Positions 8,018 to 16,121 of a DNA stretch of 64,000 bases are shown here, piece by piece (the stretch's first letter is position 1; every line of letters starts with the position of its first letter). The position numbers were made by a program, and so were the translations under genes. The notes under the pieces were generated by a model, which saw only the letters and a program-made list of their open reading frames with translations, had not been told where the DNA came from and did no database searches. This DNA is from Sphingomonas hylomeconis (GTDB lineage Bacteria; Pseudomonadota; Alphaproteobacteria; Sphingomonadales; Sphingomonadaceae), in NCBI RefSeq assembly GCF_025370105.1, contig NZ_JANQBK010000001.1:620001-684000 (forward strand), in the 5' to 3' direction.

Positions 8018-9384
8018 ACGCGCCCGAACTCGGCATGGCAGCGGTGCGCGGCCGGATCGATCCGCACGGTCGGCTGGTCGAGGCCGAGCAGCGGCTGATC
8101 GATCTCAACCAGCGCGCCGGCGGCCGGCTCGGCGAGCCGATCGCGATCCCGCAGATCGCCACGCTAGCGCGGCTCGCCGCGCGGCTCGGCATTCTGATCT
8201 CGCGCGGCGTGGTGGCCGGCGATGGCGATGGCGACGTCGACCTGTGGGTCAAGGCGGATCCCGATGCGCACGGCGTCCGGCTCGAGATCAGCGGCTGGCG
8301 GCTGCGCGCGGCGTGGCGACCGGCGGGCACGGACCACGACCGCGACGGCGATTTCGTGCGCAGCGGGGCCGACTGGCTGTGGGAATCGGATGCCGCGCTG
8401 CGCCTGACCTTCCTGTCGCCGACCGCGGGATCGCGGTTCGGCTTCGACGCCGCAGAGATGCTCGGCCAACCGCTGACCCGCCTGTTCGTGCTGGGCGAGG
8501 ACATGGAGGGGGCGTTCCCGATCCTCGGCGGGCTCGCGATGCGACAGCGCTTCGACGACCAGCGCGCGACGATCCGCGGCACGAACCACAAGGTGCGGCT
8601 GGCGGCGATCCCGCGCACCGACCGCATCGGCATCTTCGCCGGCTTCATCGGCGCGGCGCACATGATCGAATCGCCACCGGAACCGGCACCGTTCCCGCCG
8701 GAAGAGGGGCTGCCAGGCGCGTTCGCCGTGCGGCTCGATGCCGCGCTGCGCACGCCGCTGGGGCGGATCATCGCCAATGCCGACAGCATCAACGCGCAGT
8801 CGGAAGGGCCGCTCAGGCAGGATTACGCCGATTATGCCGCGGATATCGCCAGCGCCGGGCGGCATCTGATGGGGCTGGTCGACGATCTGGTCGATCTGCA
8901 GGCGATCGAACGGCCCGATTTCGCGGTGCTCGCCGAAGCGCTCGACCTGGCCGACGTGACGCGGCGCGCTGCCGGGCTGCTCAGTGTGCGCGCGGGCGAA
9001 GCCAATGTCCGGATCGACAAGCCGGCGCCCGACGAGGAGCTGCCGGCGAGCGGCGAATTCCGCCGCGCGCTGCAGGTGCTGGTCAACCTGATCGGCAATG
9101 CGGTGCGCTATTCGCCGGAAGGCGGGATGGTGTGGATCCGCACCGAACGCGAGGGCGATCTCGCCGCGGTGATCGTCGCCGATCAGGGCAAGGGCATTGC
9201 GCAGGAGGATCAGGCGCGAATCTTCGAAAAGTTCGAGCGCGTCGATCCGCGCGAGCCGGGCGGCAGCGGGCTCGGCCTGTATATCGCGCGGCGGCTGGCG
9301 CGGGCGATGGGCGGGGACATCACCGTCGACAGCGCGCCGGGACAGGGCGCCCGGTTCGTGTTCACCTTGCCGTATCGCGGGTAG
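8014..9384 (+). CDS. PAS / histidine-kinase-like protein without the phosphoacceptor His
   Basis: A 456-residue soluble sensor-kinase-like protein. An N-terminal region of unknown fold is followed by a PAS-like segment (about 125-215; SDAALRLTFLSPTAGSRFGF-like), a HisKA-like dimerisation helix (about 235-300) and a HATPase domain (about 345-455) with good N (NLIGNAVRYSP), G1 (DQGKGI), F (IFEKFERV) and G2 (GSGLGLYIA) boxes. The H box reads LDAALRTPL, so Ala243 stands where the SHELRTPL motif has His. ATP binding should persist, autophosphorylation should not. It is comparable in principle to DivL, which carries Tyr at this site. GTG start, coupled to the DUF2336 gene. Confidence 0.85.
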   Translation: MNAPELGMAAVRGRIDPHGRLVEAEQRLIDLNQRAGGRLGEPIAIPQIATLARLAARLGILISRGVVAGDGDGDVDLWVKADPDAHGVRLEISGWRLRAAWRPAGTDHDRDGDFVRSGADWLWESDAALRLTFLSPTAGSRFGFDAAEMLGQPLTRLFVLGEDMEGAFPILGGLAMRQRFDDQRATIRGTNHKVRLAAIPRTDRIGIFAGFIGAAHMIESPPEPAPFPPEEGLPGAFAVRLDAALRTPLGRIIANADSINAQSEGPLRQDYADYAADIASAGRHLMGLVDDLVDLQAIERPDFAVLAEALDLADVTRRAAGLLSVRAGEANVRIDKPAPDEELPASGEFRRALQVLVNLIGNAVRYSPEGGMVWIRTEREGDLAAVIVADQGKGIAQEDQARIFEKFERVDPREPGGSGLGLYIARRLARAMGGDITVDSAPGQGARFVFTLPYRG

Positions 9385-9404
9385 GGGCTTCTCCTTCTGA
9401 ACAC

Positions 9405-9432
9405 GCGCTTTTCCCCGGCGAAGGCCGGGGCC
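9405..9432. repeat. Inverted repeat, left boundary of a low-GC insert
   Basis: GCGCTTTTCCCCGGCGAAGG followed by CCGGGGCC, itself a hairpin (CCCCGGC / GCCGGGG at 9413-9430). The reverse complement recurs at 11610-11636 with one base difference in an A run. The two copies bracket about 2.2 kb of visibly lower-GC DNA. Similar CCCCGGC.GCCGGGG hairpins occur elsewhere, for example 21361-21380, so this is also a dispersed intergenic element. Confidence 0.7.
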
Positions 9433-9620
9433 TGGTCGCGACGGTCGATGTGCTGCAGCACGACAAGGGCAAACCGGTTGTACGACCTCCTGCCCTTGCA
9501 GGCGCTATATGATGATGTCCGGTTTCAGTCGGAAAGGCGGACTGGCAGAAACTGCTTAGTTGAAGAGGTTTGCTGGTCGTCCCATTGCTTCCGCGCGCGA
9601 GTTATTCCACCATCACGACG

Positions 9621-10460
9621 ATGTTCGATGACATTCCTACAAGAGCTTGGCTTTATATTGGCTTAGCTGCGGCTGCCTTCACACCCATGCGATACGTAGC
9701 TCGTCATTTTCAGAGCGCTCGTTCAGAGCGCGAAACTTTGCAGCCGCCCGCGGACACCAACTGGCGGTCGCCAGCAGTGCTGGCGCGCAGTGTTATCGCG
9801 CTTGTCCTGCTTTCTGTCCTCGCGGTCTTCATTGCGACGCCAGCCGCAGAGCGATTTGCAAAGTCGCCGAGCTTCCTACCAATCCTAATGGCGGCGGCAG
9901 GACTGTGGTCACTCTCAACGGTGGTGAAAGGTCACGTGTCTGGCGCGATTGAACCGATGGCGCGCGGAGCCAGCTGGATCTTTCACCGCGACGCTCAGCC
10001 AAAGCGGTTCTGGGCATCCATGGCGTGGAATGGGCTGTTAGGTGGCGCAATCCTGTTCTTCGCCTACCAGCTAATGCAAGACGGGCCGAAGCAAGTGCTT
10101 CGGGATAAATGTTACAACAGCACCGACTCTTTCCCCCAACAGGAAGCTTTGGCAGCGTGTAACAAGTTGCTTACAGATCTCGAAGGCGAGCGCAGAGCTG
10201 ATTGGATCTTTGCCCGCGGCTCCGCCCATTACATGCTAAATGACTACGAGCAGGCACTTGCTGATTACCGCACTGCTGTCAGATTGAACCCTGAAAACTC
10301 GTCCGCCCATTTCAATATAGGACTTGTATATGAGCAGTTGGGCGACCGCCGCATGGCAAGCGAGGCCTACACTGCAGCCATCAAAGCAGATCCGAATAAT
10401 GCCGAAGCGGCCGAACGGCGCCGCGTGATTTTCAGCGGACTGGACATAGTTAAGCCCTAG
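9621..10460 (+). CDS. TPR-repeat membrane protein
   Basis: A 279-residue protein. Predicted membrane helices lie at about 8-25 (WLYIGLAAAAFTPMRYVA), 55-75 (ARSVIALVLLSVLAVFIATP), 85-100 and 140-155 (LLGGAILFFAYQLM). The C-terminal ~120 residues form two to three tetratricopeptide repeats (YEQALADYRTAVRLNPENSS, then GLVYEQLGDRRMASEAYTAA and IKADPNNAEA), a protein-interaction module probably on one face of the inner membrane. ATG at 9621 is preferred over an in-frame TTG at 9570. Base composition is clearly lower in GC than the neighbours, fitting horizontal origin. Specific role unknown. Confidence 0.75.
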   Translation: MFDDIPTRAWLYIGLAAAAFTPMRYVARHFQSARSERETLQPPADTNWRSPAVLARSVIALVLLSVLAVFIATPAAERFAKSPSFLPILMAAAGLWSLSTVVKGHVSGAIEPMARGASWIFHRDAQPKRFWASMAWNGLLGGAILFFAYQLMQDGPKQVLRDKCYNSTDSFPQQEALAACNKLLTDLEGERRADWIFARGSAHYMLNDYEQALADYRTAVRLNPENSSAHFNIGLVYEQLGDRRMASEAYTAAIKADPNNAEAAERRRVIFSGLDIVKP

Positions 10461-10597
10461 GCTGTGTTTATGTCCAAACCTCCGCTATCCACCAATTTTT
10501 GTCGTTCAGGACGTGCTTGGGCGATCAAGATGCCCGAAAGCCGACCGGCACCAAAAGCCCGATTGCATACATCGGATGATGTCGGCATTGTCTCCGA

Positions 10598-10765
10598 ATG
10601 CGCTGGCGGTATAGCTATAGTTGGATAATCTTCATTGCTGGAAACGCTGCGATTGCCGCGGCAGTCGGTGAGTCTTGGTTACAGCGTGGCCTGATCTTTG
10701 CTTTTGCGGCTCTTCCAATCGGCATCTGGGGATGGTCCAAAGCACGGAACGACAACGTTTTCTAA
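10598..10765 (+). CDS. Possible 55-residue two-helix membrane protein
   Basis: An ATG-started frame of 55 codons inside the otherwise empty 10461-10866 stretch. It encodes MRWRYSYSW, a hydrophobic segment (IIFIAGNAAIAAAVG), a short polar turn (ESWLQR), a second hydrophobic segment (GLIFAFAALPIGIWGW) and a basic tail (SKARNDNVF). The positive-inside pattern and the two clean helices are unlike random translation, but no convincing ribosome binding site is visible and there is no family I recognise. The rest of the 10461-10866 gap shows nothing I can name apart from a GCGGAC/GTCCGC palindrome near 10810. Confidence 0.4.
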   Translation: MRWRYSYSWIIFIAGNAAIAAAVGESWLQRGLIFAFAALPIGIWGWSKARNDNVF

Positions 10766-10866
10766 CAACCACAATCGGATGTTAGTCGCGGCTGGCCTAG
10801 GCTTCAAAAGCGGACCGTCCGCTTCCGCCCAATAGCGGACGTTGAGAGGAACGGCTACGAAGGGGC

Positions 10867-11163
10867 ATGGCAGTCCGTCTATTCACCTTCGTTTGCGAGT
10901 TCAGGGGCACGACAGCAATCTCGCAGGTGATGGCGAGCGACGAGCGAGAAGCTGTTCCTGTCTGGACGGAGAGCCTTCTGGCCGAGAAGCCATTCGGACG
11001 TGCATCGACTTATCTTGCGAGGTCGGCGGCGCGCGGCGACACCAGCTTTATGCCTGTCGGGATCGTCGGCTTAGCAAACGTATGGTCTGTAACCGGGTTA
11101 TGCGGCGGCGATCTGCTGCTCGCGGACATCGTTGAAACCGTCCTGCCGCCCAACGGCAGCTAA
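10867..11163 (+). CDS. Hypothetical protein in low-GC insert
   Basis: A 98-residue protein with no family I recognise. It is soluble by appearance, opening MAVRLFTFVCEFRGTTAISQ and ending VETVLPPNGS; the opening resembles a small beta-rich domain. GAAGGGGC just upstream of the ATG may serve as ribosome binding site. It is convergent with the gene at 11170-11550 and shares the lower-GC composition of this insert. Real-gene status is likely but not certain. Confidence 0.5.
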   Translation: MAVRLFTFVCEFRGTTAISQVMASDEREAVPVWTESLLAEKPFGRASTYLARSAARGDTSFMPVGIVGLANVWSVTGLCGGDLLLADIVETVLPPNGS

Positions 11164-11169
11164 ACACCA

Positions 11170-11550
11170 TTAATAGACATTCGCAGCGAAGCGCTTGGCG
11201 GCTACGACAGCGCGAGCTACGCACGTGGCGAGTTCGTCTTCGGTGGTAGTGCAGCGACTGACTCCGATGTACTTCCCGCCGCGATCAAACTTGACCACGG
11301 TGAGCACTTTATTGCCTCGCTTAGGTGTGACCTGCTCGACAATGGCTCGTATCTGATAATCGCCGTCCCTCATCTCTATCTGCTCAGCTTCGGTTCGGAA
11401 GAGGGTAGCAAAGCTTTGGGTCAGCCCATCGTCGCCGCCTGTCCAGACGTCTAAAGATGGATGCTGCATTACATTAAGTAGAATAAGTAAAACGTATCCC
11501 ATAACGTAGGCTAAGCGCTTCCATGTCCGCTTTCCACCACAGTCGGTCAT
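11170..11550 (-). CDS. Hypothetical membrane-anchored protein in low-GC insert
   Basis: A 126-residue protein with an N-terminal hydrophobic segment at about 15-29 (YVMGYVLLILLNVM), probably a membrane anchor or uncleaved signal, followed by a polar domain containing paired cysteines (SRCTTTEDELATC). An internal ATG at 11502 would start just at the helix. I do not recognise a family. It ends six bases from the convergent stop of 10867-11163 and has the same lower GC content. Short GTCCGCTTT stretches near its start resemble small dispersed repeats of sphingomonads. Confidence 0.55.
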   Translation of the reverse strand: MTDCGGKRTWKRLAYVMGYVLLILLNVMQHPSLDVWTGGDDGLTQSFATLFRTEAEQIEMRDGDYQIRAIVEQVTPKRGNKVLTVVKFDRGGKYIGVSRCTTTEDELATCVARAVVAAKRFAANVY

Positions 11551-11609
11551 TCCCTACCATTTTTTATGATGCTCCGGTTCAACCTCCGAAAAATCCTGTT
11601 CCACTACTG

Positions 11610-11636
11610 GGCCCCGGCCTTCGCCGGGGAAAGCGC
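11610..11636. repeat. Inverted repeat, right boundary of a low-GC insert
   Basis: GGCCCCGGCCTTCGCCGGGG followed by AAAGCGC, the reverse complement of the element at 9405-9432 except for one base in an A run. It forms its own hairpin (11612-11629). High-GC core sequence resumes immediately after it. Confidence 0.7.
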
Positions 11637-11705
11637 GGCTGATGGGGTGATCTGCACACCGCCGGCGGCCTTGTCTTGCCGCCGGCCTGTCGGCAAAGAT
11701 GCGGC

Positions 11706-13580
11706 ATGAAGAAACTCACGCTCGCCGCTCTGCTGCTCCTCTCCGCCGCCCCATTGATCACCGCTCCATCGACCGCCGCACCGCGCGATCCGGTCGCCCC
11801 GATCCTGACCACGCCGGAGGCACGCGACGTACTGTCCTATGCGCGGCCGGAGATTGCCCGCGTCACGCATGTCGAGCTCGACTTGGTCGCCGATTTCGCG
11901 GCCAAGGAAATGCGCGGGACGGCGACGCTCGACCTTCTCGCCGCGCCCGGCGCGCGCGAGATCGTGCTCGACGACAAGGGGCTGGTGATCGAGCGGATCG
12001 CCGATGCGCGCGGCAAGCCGCTGCCGTGGAAGGTCGGCGCCGGCGAAGACTATAAGGGTGCGCCACTGACGGTGACGATCGGCGCGGCGCGCAAGATCGT
12101 CATCACTTATCGTTCGAAGCCCGATGCCAGCGCGCTCGGCTGGATGGCGCCGGCGCTGACCGCGGGCAAGAAGAAGCCGTTCCTGTTCAGCCAGGGCCAG
12201 GCGATCGAGACACGCAGCTGGATCCCGACGCAGGACAGCCCCGGGATCCGCCAGACCTGGGCGGCGACCATCACCGTGCCGGGCGACCTGATGGCGGTGA
12301 TGAGCGGCGAACGGCTGACGCCGAAGGGCGTGGCGGTGGCCGGCGGGCGGAAGCGCTTCAGCTTCCGCATGGATCATGCCGTGCCGCCCTATCTGATCTC
12401 GCTGGCGGTCGGCGATCTGGCGTTCAAGCCGCTCGGCCCGCGCACCGGCGTCTATGCCGAGCCGGTGACGCTCGCCAAAGTGGCGCCCGAGCTCGACGAT
12501 ACCGAGCGGATGGTGACGGCGGCGGAGGGGCTGTACGGCCCGTATCGCTGGGGCCGCTACGACATGCTCGTGCTGCCGCCGAGCTTTCCCTATGGCGGCA
12601 TGGAAAATCCGACGCTGACCTTCCTCACGCCGACGATGTTCACCGGCGACAAGGCCAATGTCGACGTCGTCGCGCACGAGCTGGCGCACAGCTGGTCGGG
12701 CAATCTGGTGACCAACGCGACCTGGTCGGATTCGTGGCTCAACGAAGGCTTCACGACCTATTTCGAGAACCGCATCGACGCGATCGTCTATGGCGAGGAG
12801 CGCGCCGCCGTGCTCGCCGACCTGTCGTGGGACGATCTGCAGCGCGACCTGAAGGAAGCCGCGCCGAGCGCGACGCGACTGCATGGCGGGCCGGAGGAAC
12901 TGTCCGGCCAGCTGGCCTACACCAAGGGATCGACGTTCCTGCGCACGATCGAGCGGACCGTGGGGCGGCCGCGCTTCGACGCCTATCTCAAGGGCTATTT
13001 CGATCGTCATGCCTTCCAGCCGCAGACCACCGCCGGTTTCCTGCAGGATATCCGCGCCAATCTGATCAAGGGCGATGCGGCGCTGGAGGCCAAGCTGCAA
13101 CTCGATCGCTGGTCGTACGAGGCCGGGCTGCCGGACAATGCGGTGCATGTGTCGTCGGCGACGCTGGCAGAGGTGGACAAGGCGATCGCGGCGGCCAAGG
13201 CAGGCGCGCCGATCGCGTCGATTGCGTTCGCCAAATGGGGAACGCAGGAGTGGCAGCGCTTCCTCAATGGCCTGCCGCGCACGCTGCCCGCCGCGCGGCT
13301 GGCGGAGCTGGATGCGACGATGAAGCTGTCGGCCTCGCCCAACGCCTATGTCCGATCGGCCTGGCTCGAGCTGGCGCTGGGCAATCGCTACCAGCCCGCG
13401 GTCGCCTCGGCCGAGGAATTCCTGCCACGGGTCGGGCGCATGCTGCTGATCCGGCCGGTGTATCGCGCGCTGGCGGCGCAGGGCGACTGGGGCATGCCGA
13501 TCGCGCGGCGGATCTATGCCGGCGCGCGGCCGGTCTATCACCCGGTGACGGTGGCGATGGTGGATAAGTTGCTGAAATAG
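11706..13580 (+). CDS. M1 family metallopeptidase
   Basis: A 624-residue zinc aminopeptidase of the M1 (leukotriene A4 hydrolase-like) family, exported to the periplasm. A signal peptide covers about residues 1-24 (MKKLTLAALLLLSAAPLITA). The exopeptidase signature GGMEN is near 297-301, the zinc motif HELAHSW at 324-330 and the third zinc ligand Glu in WLNEGFTTYFE near 347. The C-terminal armadillo-like helical domain is present, as in LTA4H homologues. The ATG at 11706 is chosen since it directly precedes the signal peptide. Single gene with no obvious operon partner; an intergenic palindrome follows it. Confidence 0.93.
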   Translation: MKKLTLAALLLLSAAPLITAPSTAAPRDPVAPILTTPEARDVLSYARPEIARVTHVELDLVADFAAKEMRGTATLDLLAAPGAREIVLDDKGLVIERIADARGKPLPWKVGAGEDYKGAPLTVTIGAARKIVITYRSKPDASALGWMAPALTAGKKKPFLFSQGQAIETRSWIPTQDSPGIRQTWAATITVPGDLMAVMSGERLTPKGVAVAGGRKRFSFRMDHAVPPYLISLAVGDLAFKPLGPRTGVYAEPVTLAKVAPELDDTERMVTAAEGLYGPYRWGRYDMLVLPPSFPYGGMENPTLTFLTPTMFTGDKANVDVVAHELAHSWSGNLVTNATWSDSWLNEGFTTYFENRIDAIVYGEERAAVLADLSWDDLQRDLKEAAPSATRLHGGPEELSGQLAYTKGSTFLRTIERTVGRPRFDAYLKGYFDRHAFQPQTTAGFLQDIRANLIKGDAALEAKLQLDRWSYEAGLPDNAVHVSSATLAEVDKAIAAAKAGAPIASIAFAKWGTQEWQRFLNGLPRTLPAARLAELDATMKLSASPNAYVRSAWLELALGNRYQPAVASAEEFLPRVGRMLLIRPVYRALAAQGDWGMPIARRIYAGARPVYHPVTVAMVDKLLK

Positions 13581-13604
13581 CCCCCGTCTGACCCGATCCC
13601 TTGC

Positions 13605-13699
13605 CGTCACCCCGGACTCGTTCCGGGGGCCACCGTGCCGCAAGCCATAAGCTGTCGATCCTGCGGGCCGGTGGACCCCGGAACAAGTCCGGGGTGACG
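13605..13699. repeat. Paired intergenic palindrome (CACCCCGGA class)
   Basis: GTCACCCCGGACTCGTTCCG.. at the left and the inverted partner ..GGAACAAGTCCGGGGTGACG at the right enclose about 30 bases of linker. Each half is a hairpin and the two halves also pair with each other. Related pairs lie at 16010-16107 and 23918-24013. This copy sits between two convergent genes, where such elements can end transcription. Confidence 0.85.
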
Positions 13700-13708
13700 A
13701 AGGAAGGT

Positions 13709-14785
13709 TTACGGGATCAGACGCTCGGCACGCAGCTCGGCGAACAGGTCGAAGAAGGCGTCGTCGGTCGGCTGGTAGGCGGTGAAGCCCAGGCGGCGGC
13801 TTTTCGACATGTCGGTCACCACCTCGATCGGGCGGCCGAGATCGGCGTCGGTGTGCCACGGCGAGGCCAGCCGCGACAGGTTCCGCTCGACCAGGCCGTC
13901 GCGTTCTGCGATCTGCCGCCACAGCGCCGCATCGTCCGCCATCTGCGTCTCCAGCGGCTGGACGCTGCCGTCGAACGGCGCCGCCGCGATGCCGAACCAG
14001 TCGGCGATGCGCGACCACATCCAGCTCCAGCGGAACACGTCGCCATTGACGATATTGAACGCCTCGTTCGCCGCCGCCGGCGTCGTCGCCGCCCACAGCA
14101 ATTGCTGCGCGAGCTGGCGGGCGTCGGTCATGTCGGTGAGGCCGTCCCATTGCGCGGCCGAGCCCGGGAAGCGGAACGGGCGGCCGGTTTCCTTGCACAA
14201 GGTGGCATAGACGGCGAGCGTGGTGCCCATGTTCATGGCATTGCCGACCGCCTTGCCGATCACGGTGTGCGGGCGATGCACGCTCCAGGTGAAGCCGTCG
14301 CGCGCCGCCGCGGCGAACACCTCGTCTTCCTGCGCATAATAGAAATTCTCCACGTCGAGCCGGCCCTGTTCCTCGCGGAACGGGGTCTGCGGCAACGCGC
14401 CTTTGCCGTACGCCTCGAACGGCCCGAGATAATGTTTGAGCCCGGTGACCAAAGCGACATGGCGCGGGCCCTTGCTCGGGCGCAGGCCGTCGAGCAGGTT
14501 GCGGACCATCGCCGAATTCACGCGGATATTCTCCGCCTCGCTGTCCTGGCGCAGCCAGGTGGTGATGAACACCGCGTCGGGCGTGAGATCGGCCAGCGCC
14601 GCGGCGGTGGCGGCGGGGTCCAGCAGATCGGCGGCGACGCCGGTCACGCCGTCCTGCGCGGTCGGGCGCCGGGCGAGGCCGTGCACGGTCCAGCCCTGTT
14701 CGACCAACAGTTTCGAGGTCGCGCTGCCGACGATCCCGCTCGCGCCCACGACCAATGCGGTTCCGGCGCTGTTACTTCCAGCCAT
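13709..14785 (-). CDS. PRISE-type (progesterone 5-beta-reductase / iridoid synthase-like) reductase
   Basis: A 358-residue NAD(P)H-dependent atypical short-chain reductase of the PRISE group, which reduce activated enones. The Rossmann motif GASGIVGSA is at about 14-22, and the family signature TGLKHYLGPFEAYGKG near 130 contains the characteristic Lys. HRPHTVIGKAVGNAMN and GLTDMTDARQLAQQ are also typical. It diverges from an HxlR regulator across about 96 bases carrying inverted repeats, so regulation by that neighbour is likely. The natural substrate cannot be read from sequence. Confidence 0.88.
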   Translation of the reverse strand: MAGSNSAGTALVVGASGIVGSATSKLLVEQGWTVHGLARRPTAQDGVTGVAADLLDPAATAAALADLTPDAVFITTWLRQDSEAENIRVNSAMVRNLLDGLRPSKGPRHVALVTGLKHYLGPFEAYGKGALPQTPFREEQGRLDVENFYYAQEDEVFAAAARDGFTWSVHRPHTVIGKAVGNAMNMGTTLAVYATLCKETGRPFRFPGSAAQWDGLTDMTDARQLAQQLLWAATTPAAANEAFNIVNGDVFRWSWMWSRIADWFGIAAAPFDGSVQPLETQMADDAALWRQIAERDGLVERNLSRLASPWHTDADLGRPIEVVTDMSKSRRLGFTAYQPTDDAFFDLFAELRAERLIP

Positions 14786-14842
14786 GTCTCTGCTCCAATA
14801 AGGTCCCTGCCATCTAGGCAGGGGCGGGGAAGGCTTCTAGAC

Positions 14843-14867
14843 GGCACCAAATGGTGACCTAGGCACC
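14843..14867. promoter_or_regulatory. Candidate HxlR operator between divergent genes
   Basis: The intergenic span holds CACC-AAAT-GGTG and, overlapping it, GGTG-N7-CACC, two interlocking inverted repeats in GGCACCAAATGGTGACCTAG. HxlR-type winged-helix dimers bind short dyads in shared promoters, so this fits an operator controlling both the PRISE reductase and the regulator. Position and symmetry are seen directly; function is inferred. Confidence 0.5.
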
Positions 14868-14881
14868 GGGAGGTGACCGCG

Positions 14882-15268
14882 ATGAACCCCGTTGACGACG
14901 ACAACGACTGGCGCGAGGATTGTGCCCCGCGCCGCGTGCTCGACCTGTTCTCGACCAAATGGACCAGCATGATCCTGCACACGCTGCACGCGCGGCATCA
15001 CGGCGCGGCGCGCGCCGGCGTGCTGCTGCGCTCGCTGCCGGGCATCTCCAAGAAGATGCTGACGCAGACGTTGCGCGACATGGAGGGGAGCGGGCTGGTC
15101 AGCCGTCACGTGCAGGAGATCATGCCGCCGGCGGTGGAATATCGGCTGACGGCGCTCGGCCAGCGTTTCGTCGCGCCGGTCGAGATGCTCTACGCCTGGG
15201 GGCGGGACAATGCCGATGCGCTCGACGCGATGGGCAGCCGGCCGACCACGCGGCGGCGCGGCGCCTGA
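14882..15268 (+). CDS. HxlR family transcriptional regulator
   Basis: A 128-residue winged helix-turn-helix regulator of the HxlR group. It has the usual short N-terminus with one Cys (WREDCAPRRVLDLFSTKWT), the recognition region LRSLPGISKKMLTQTLRDME and the wing (SGLVSRHVQEIMPPAVEYRL). A strong Shine-Dalgarno (GGGAGGTGA) precedes the ATG at 14882; an in-frame GTG at 14873 overlaps it and is less likely. It is divergent from the PRISE reductase. HxlR proteins often sense aldehydes or electrophiles through Cys; Cys14 is the obvious candidate. Confidence 0.9.
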   Translation: MNPVDDDNDWREDCAPRRVLDLFSTKWTSMILHTLHARHHGAARAGVLLRSLPGISKKMLTQTLRDMEGSGLVSRHVQEIMPPAVEYRLTALGQRFVAPVEMLYAWGRDNADALDAMGSRPTTRRRGA

Positions 15269-15287
15269 GGCGCGCGCCGGAATTGGG

Positions 15288-15998
15288 TCAACCGACCCGT
15301 TCGAAATGCCCGGTGGCGAAATCTTCCTGCACCAGGACGACGATCCGCGCCGCCACCACGCCCGGCTCCTTGACCGACGCGGGATCCTCGCCGGGATAGG
15401 CGCGCTCGCGCATCTTGGTGCGTGTGGCACCCGGATCGAGGATCGCGGTGCGGATGTTGCTGATCCGCTCCATCTCCTCGCCATACGCCGCGACCAGCAC
15501 CTCGAACGCCGCCTTGGAGGCGCCGTACAAGCCCCAATAGGCGCGCGGCGTGCGCCCGACGCTGGAGGTGATGCCGATCACCCGCGAACGCGGCGATTTG
15601 CGCAGCATCGGATCGAACGCCGCGATCAGCGCCGCCTGCGCGCTGACGTTGAGCGTCAGCACCTGCGCCAGTTCCTTGGCGTCGATCGACGGCACCGGCG
15701 TCAGGCTGCCGAGCATCCCGGCGTTGAGCACCATGATATCGAGCTGCGGCCAGCGCTCGCCGATCGCGACGCCGAGCCGGGCGATGCTGTCGGTTTCGGT
15801 CAGATCGAGCGGGGCGATGGTGGCCGAGCCGCCGGCGTCGAAGATCGCCGATTCGACGTCCTCCAGCCCCTTGGCGGTCCGCGCGGTGAGCACGACATGC
15901 GCGCCGGCCGCGGCGAGCGCCTTGGCGGTGGCGGCGCCGATGCCCCGGCTGGCGCCGGTGACGAGCGCGATCTGGTTGGCGAGGGGGAGGTCGGTCAT
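15288..15998 (-). CDS. SDR family NAD(P)-dependent oxidoreductase
   Basis: A 236-residue classical short-chain dehydrogenase/reductase with the cofactor motif TGASRGIGAA (about 14-23), NAG (about 92-94), catalytic Ser in GITSSVGRTP and YGASK (Tyr/Lys) near 155-162. Substrate unknown. It is convergent with the HxlR gene, and its upstream side carries a palindromic repeat separating it from purF. The protein resembles YciK-like SDRs in length and the ATRTKMRERAYPGEDP region, but this is only a suggestion. Confidence 0.88.
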   Translation of the reverse strand: MTDLPLANQIALVTGASRGIGAATAKALAAAGAHVVLTARTAKGLEDVESAIFDAGGSATIAPLDLTETDSIARLGVAIGERWPQLDIMVLNAGMLGSLTPVPSIDAKELAQVLTLNVSAQAALIAAFDPMLRKSPRSRVIGITSSVGRTPRAYWGLYGASKAAFEVLVAAYGEEMERISNIRTAILDPGATRTKMRERAYPGEDPASVKEPGVVAARIVVLVQEDFATGHFERVG

Positions 15999-16009
15999 CG
16001 TTCTTCCTT

Positions 16010-16107
16010 CGTCACCCCGGATTTAGTCCGGGGTCCACCGTGCCGCAAAAAGCAATGGCTGCGGCGTTTGCACCACGGTGGATGCCGGAACAAGCCCGGC
16101 ATGACGG
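16010..16107. repeat. Paired intergenic palindrome (CACCCCGGA class)
   Basis: TCGTCACCCCGGATTTAGTC.. paired with ..GGAACAAGCCCGGCATGACG, the same element type as 13605-13699, with a linker containing CACCGTGCCG and CACGGTGGAT. It separates purF from the SDR gene, both on the minus strand. Confidence 0.8.
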
Positions 16108-16121
16108 GGCAGGGGCAGGGA

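Noticed and set aside
11604..14198. 864-codon minus-strand open frame opposite the M1 peptidase
   Set aside because: Antisense shadow with low-complexity Arg-rich translation; the peptidase on the plus strand has a full set of motifs.
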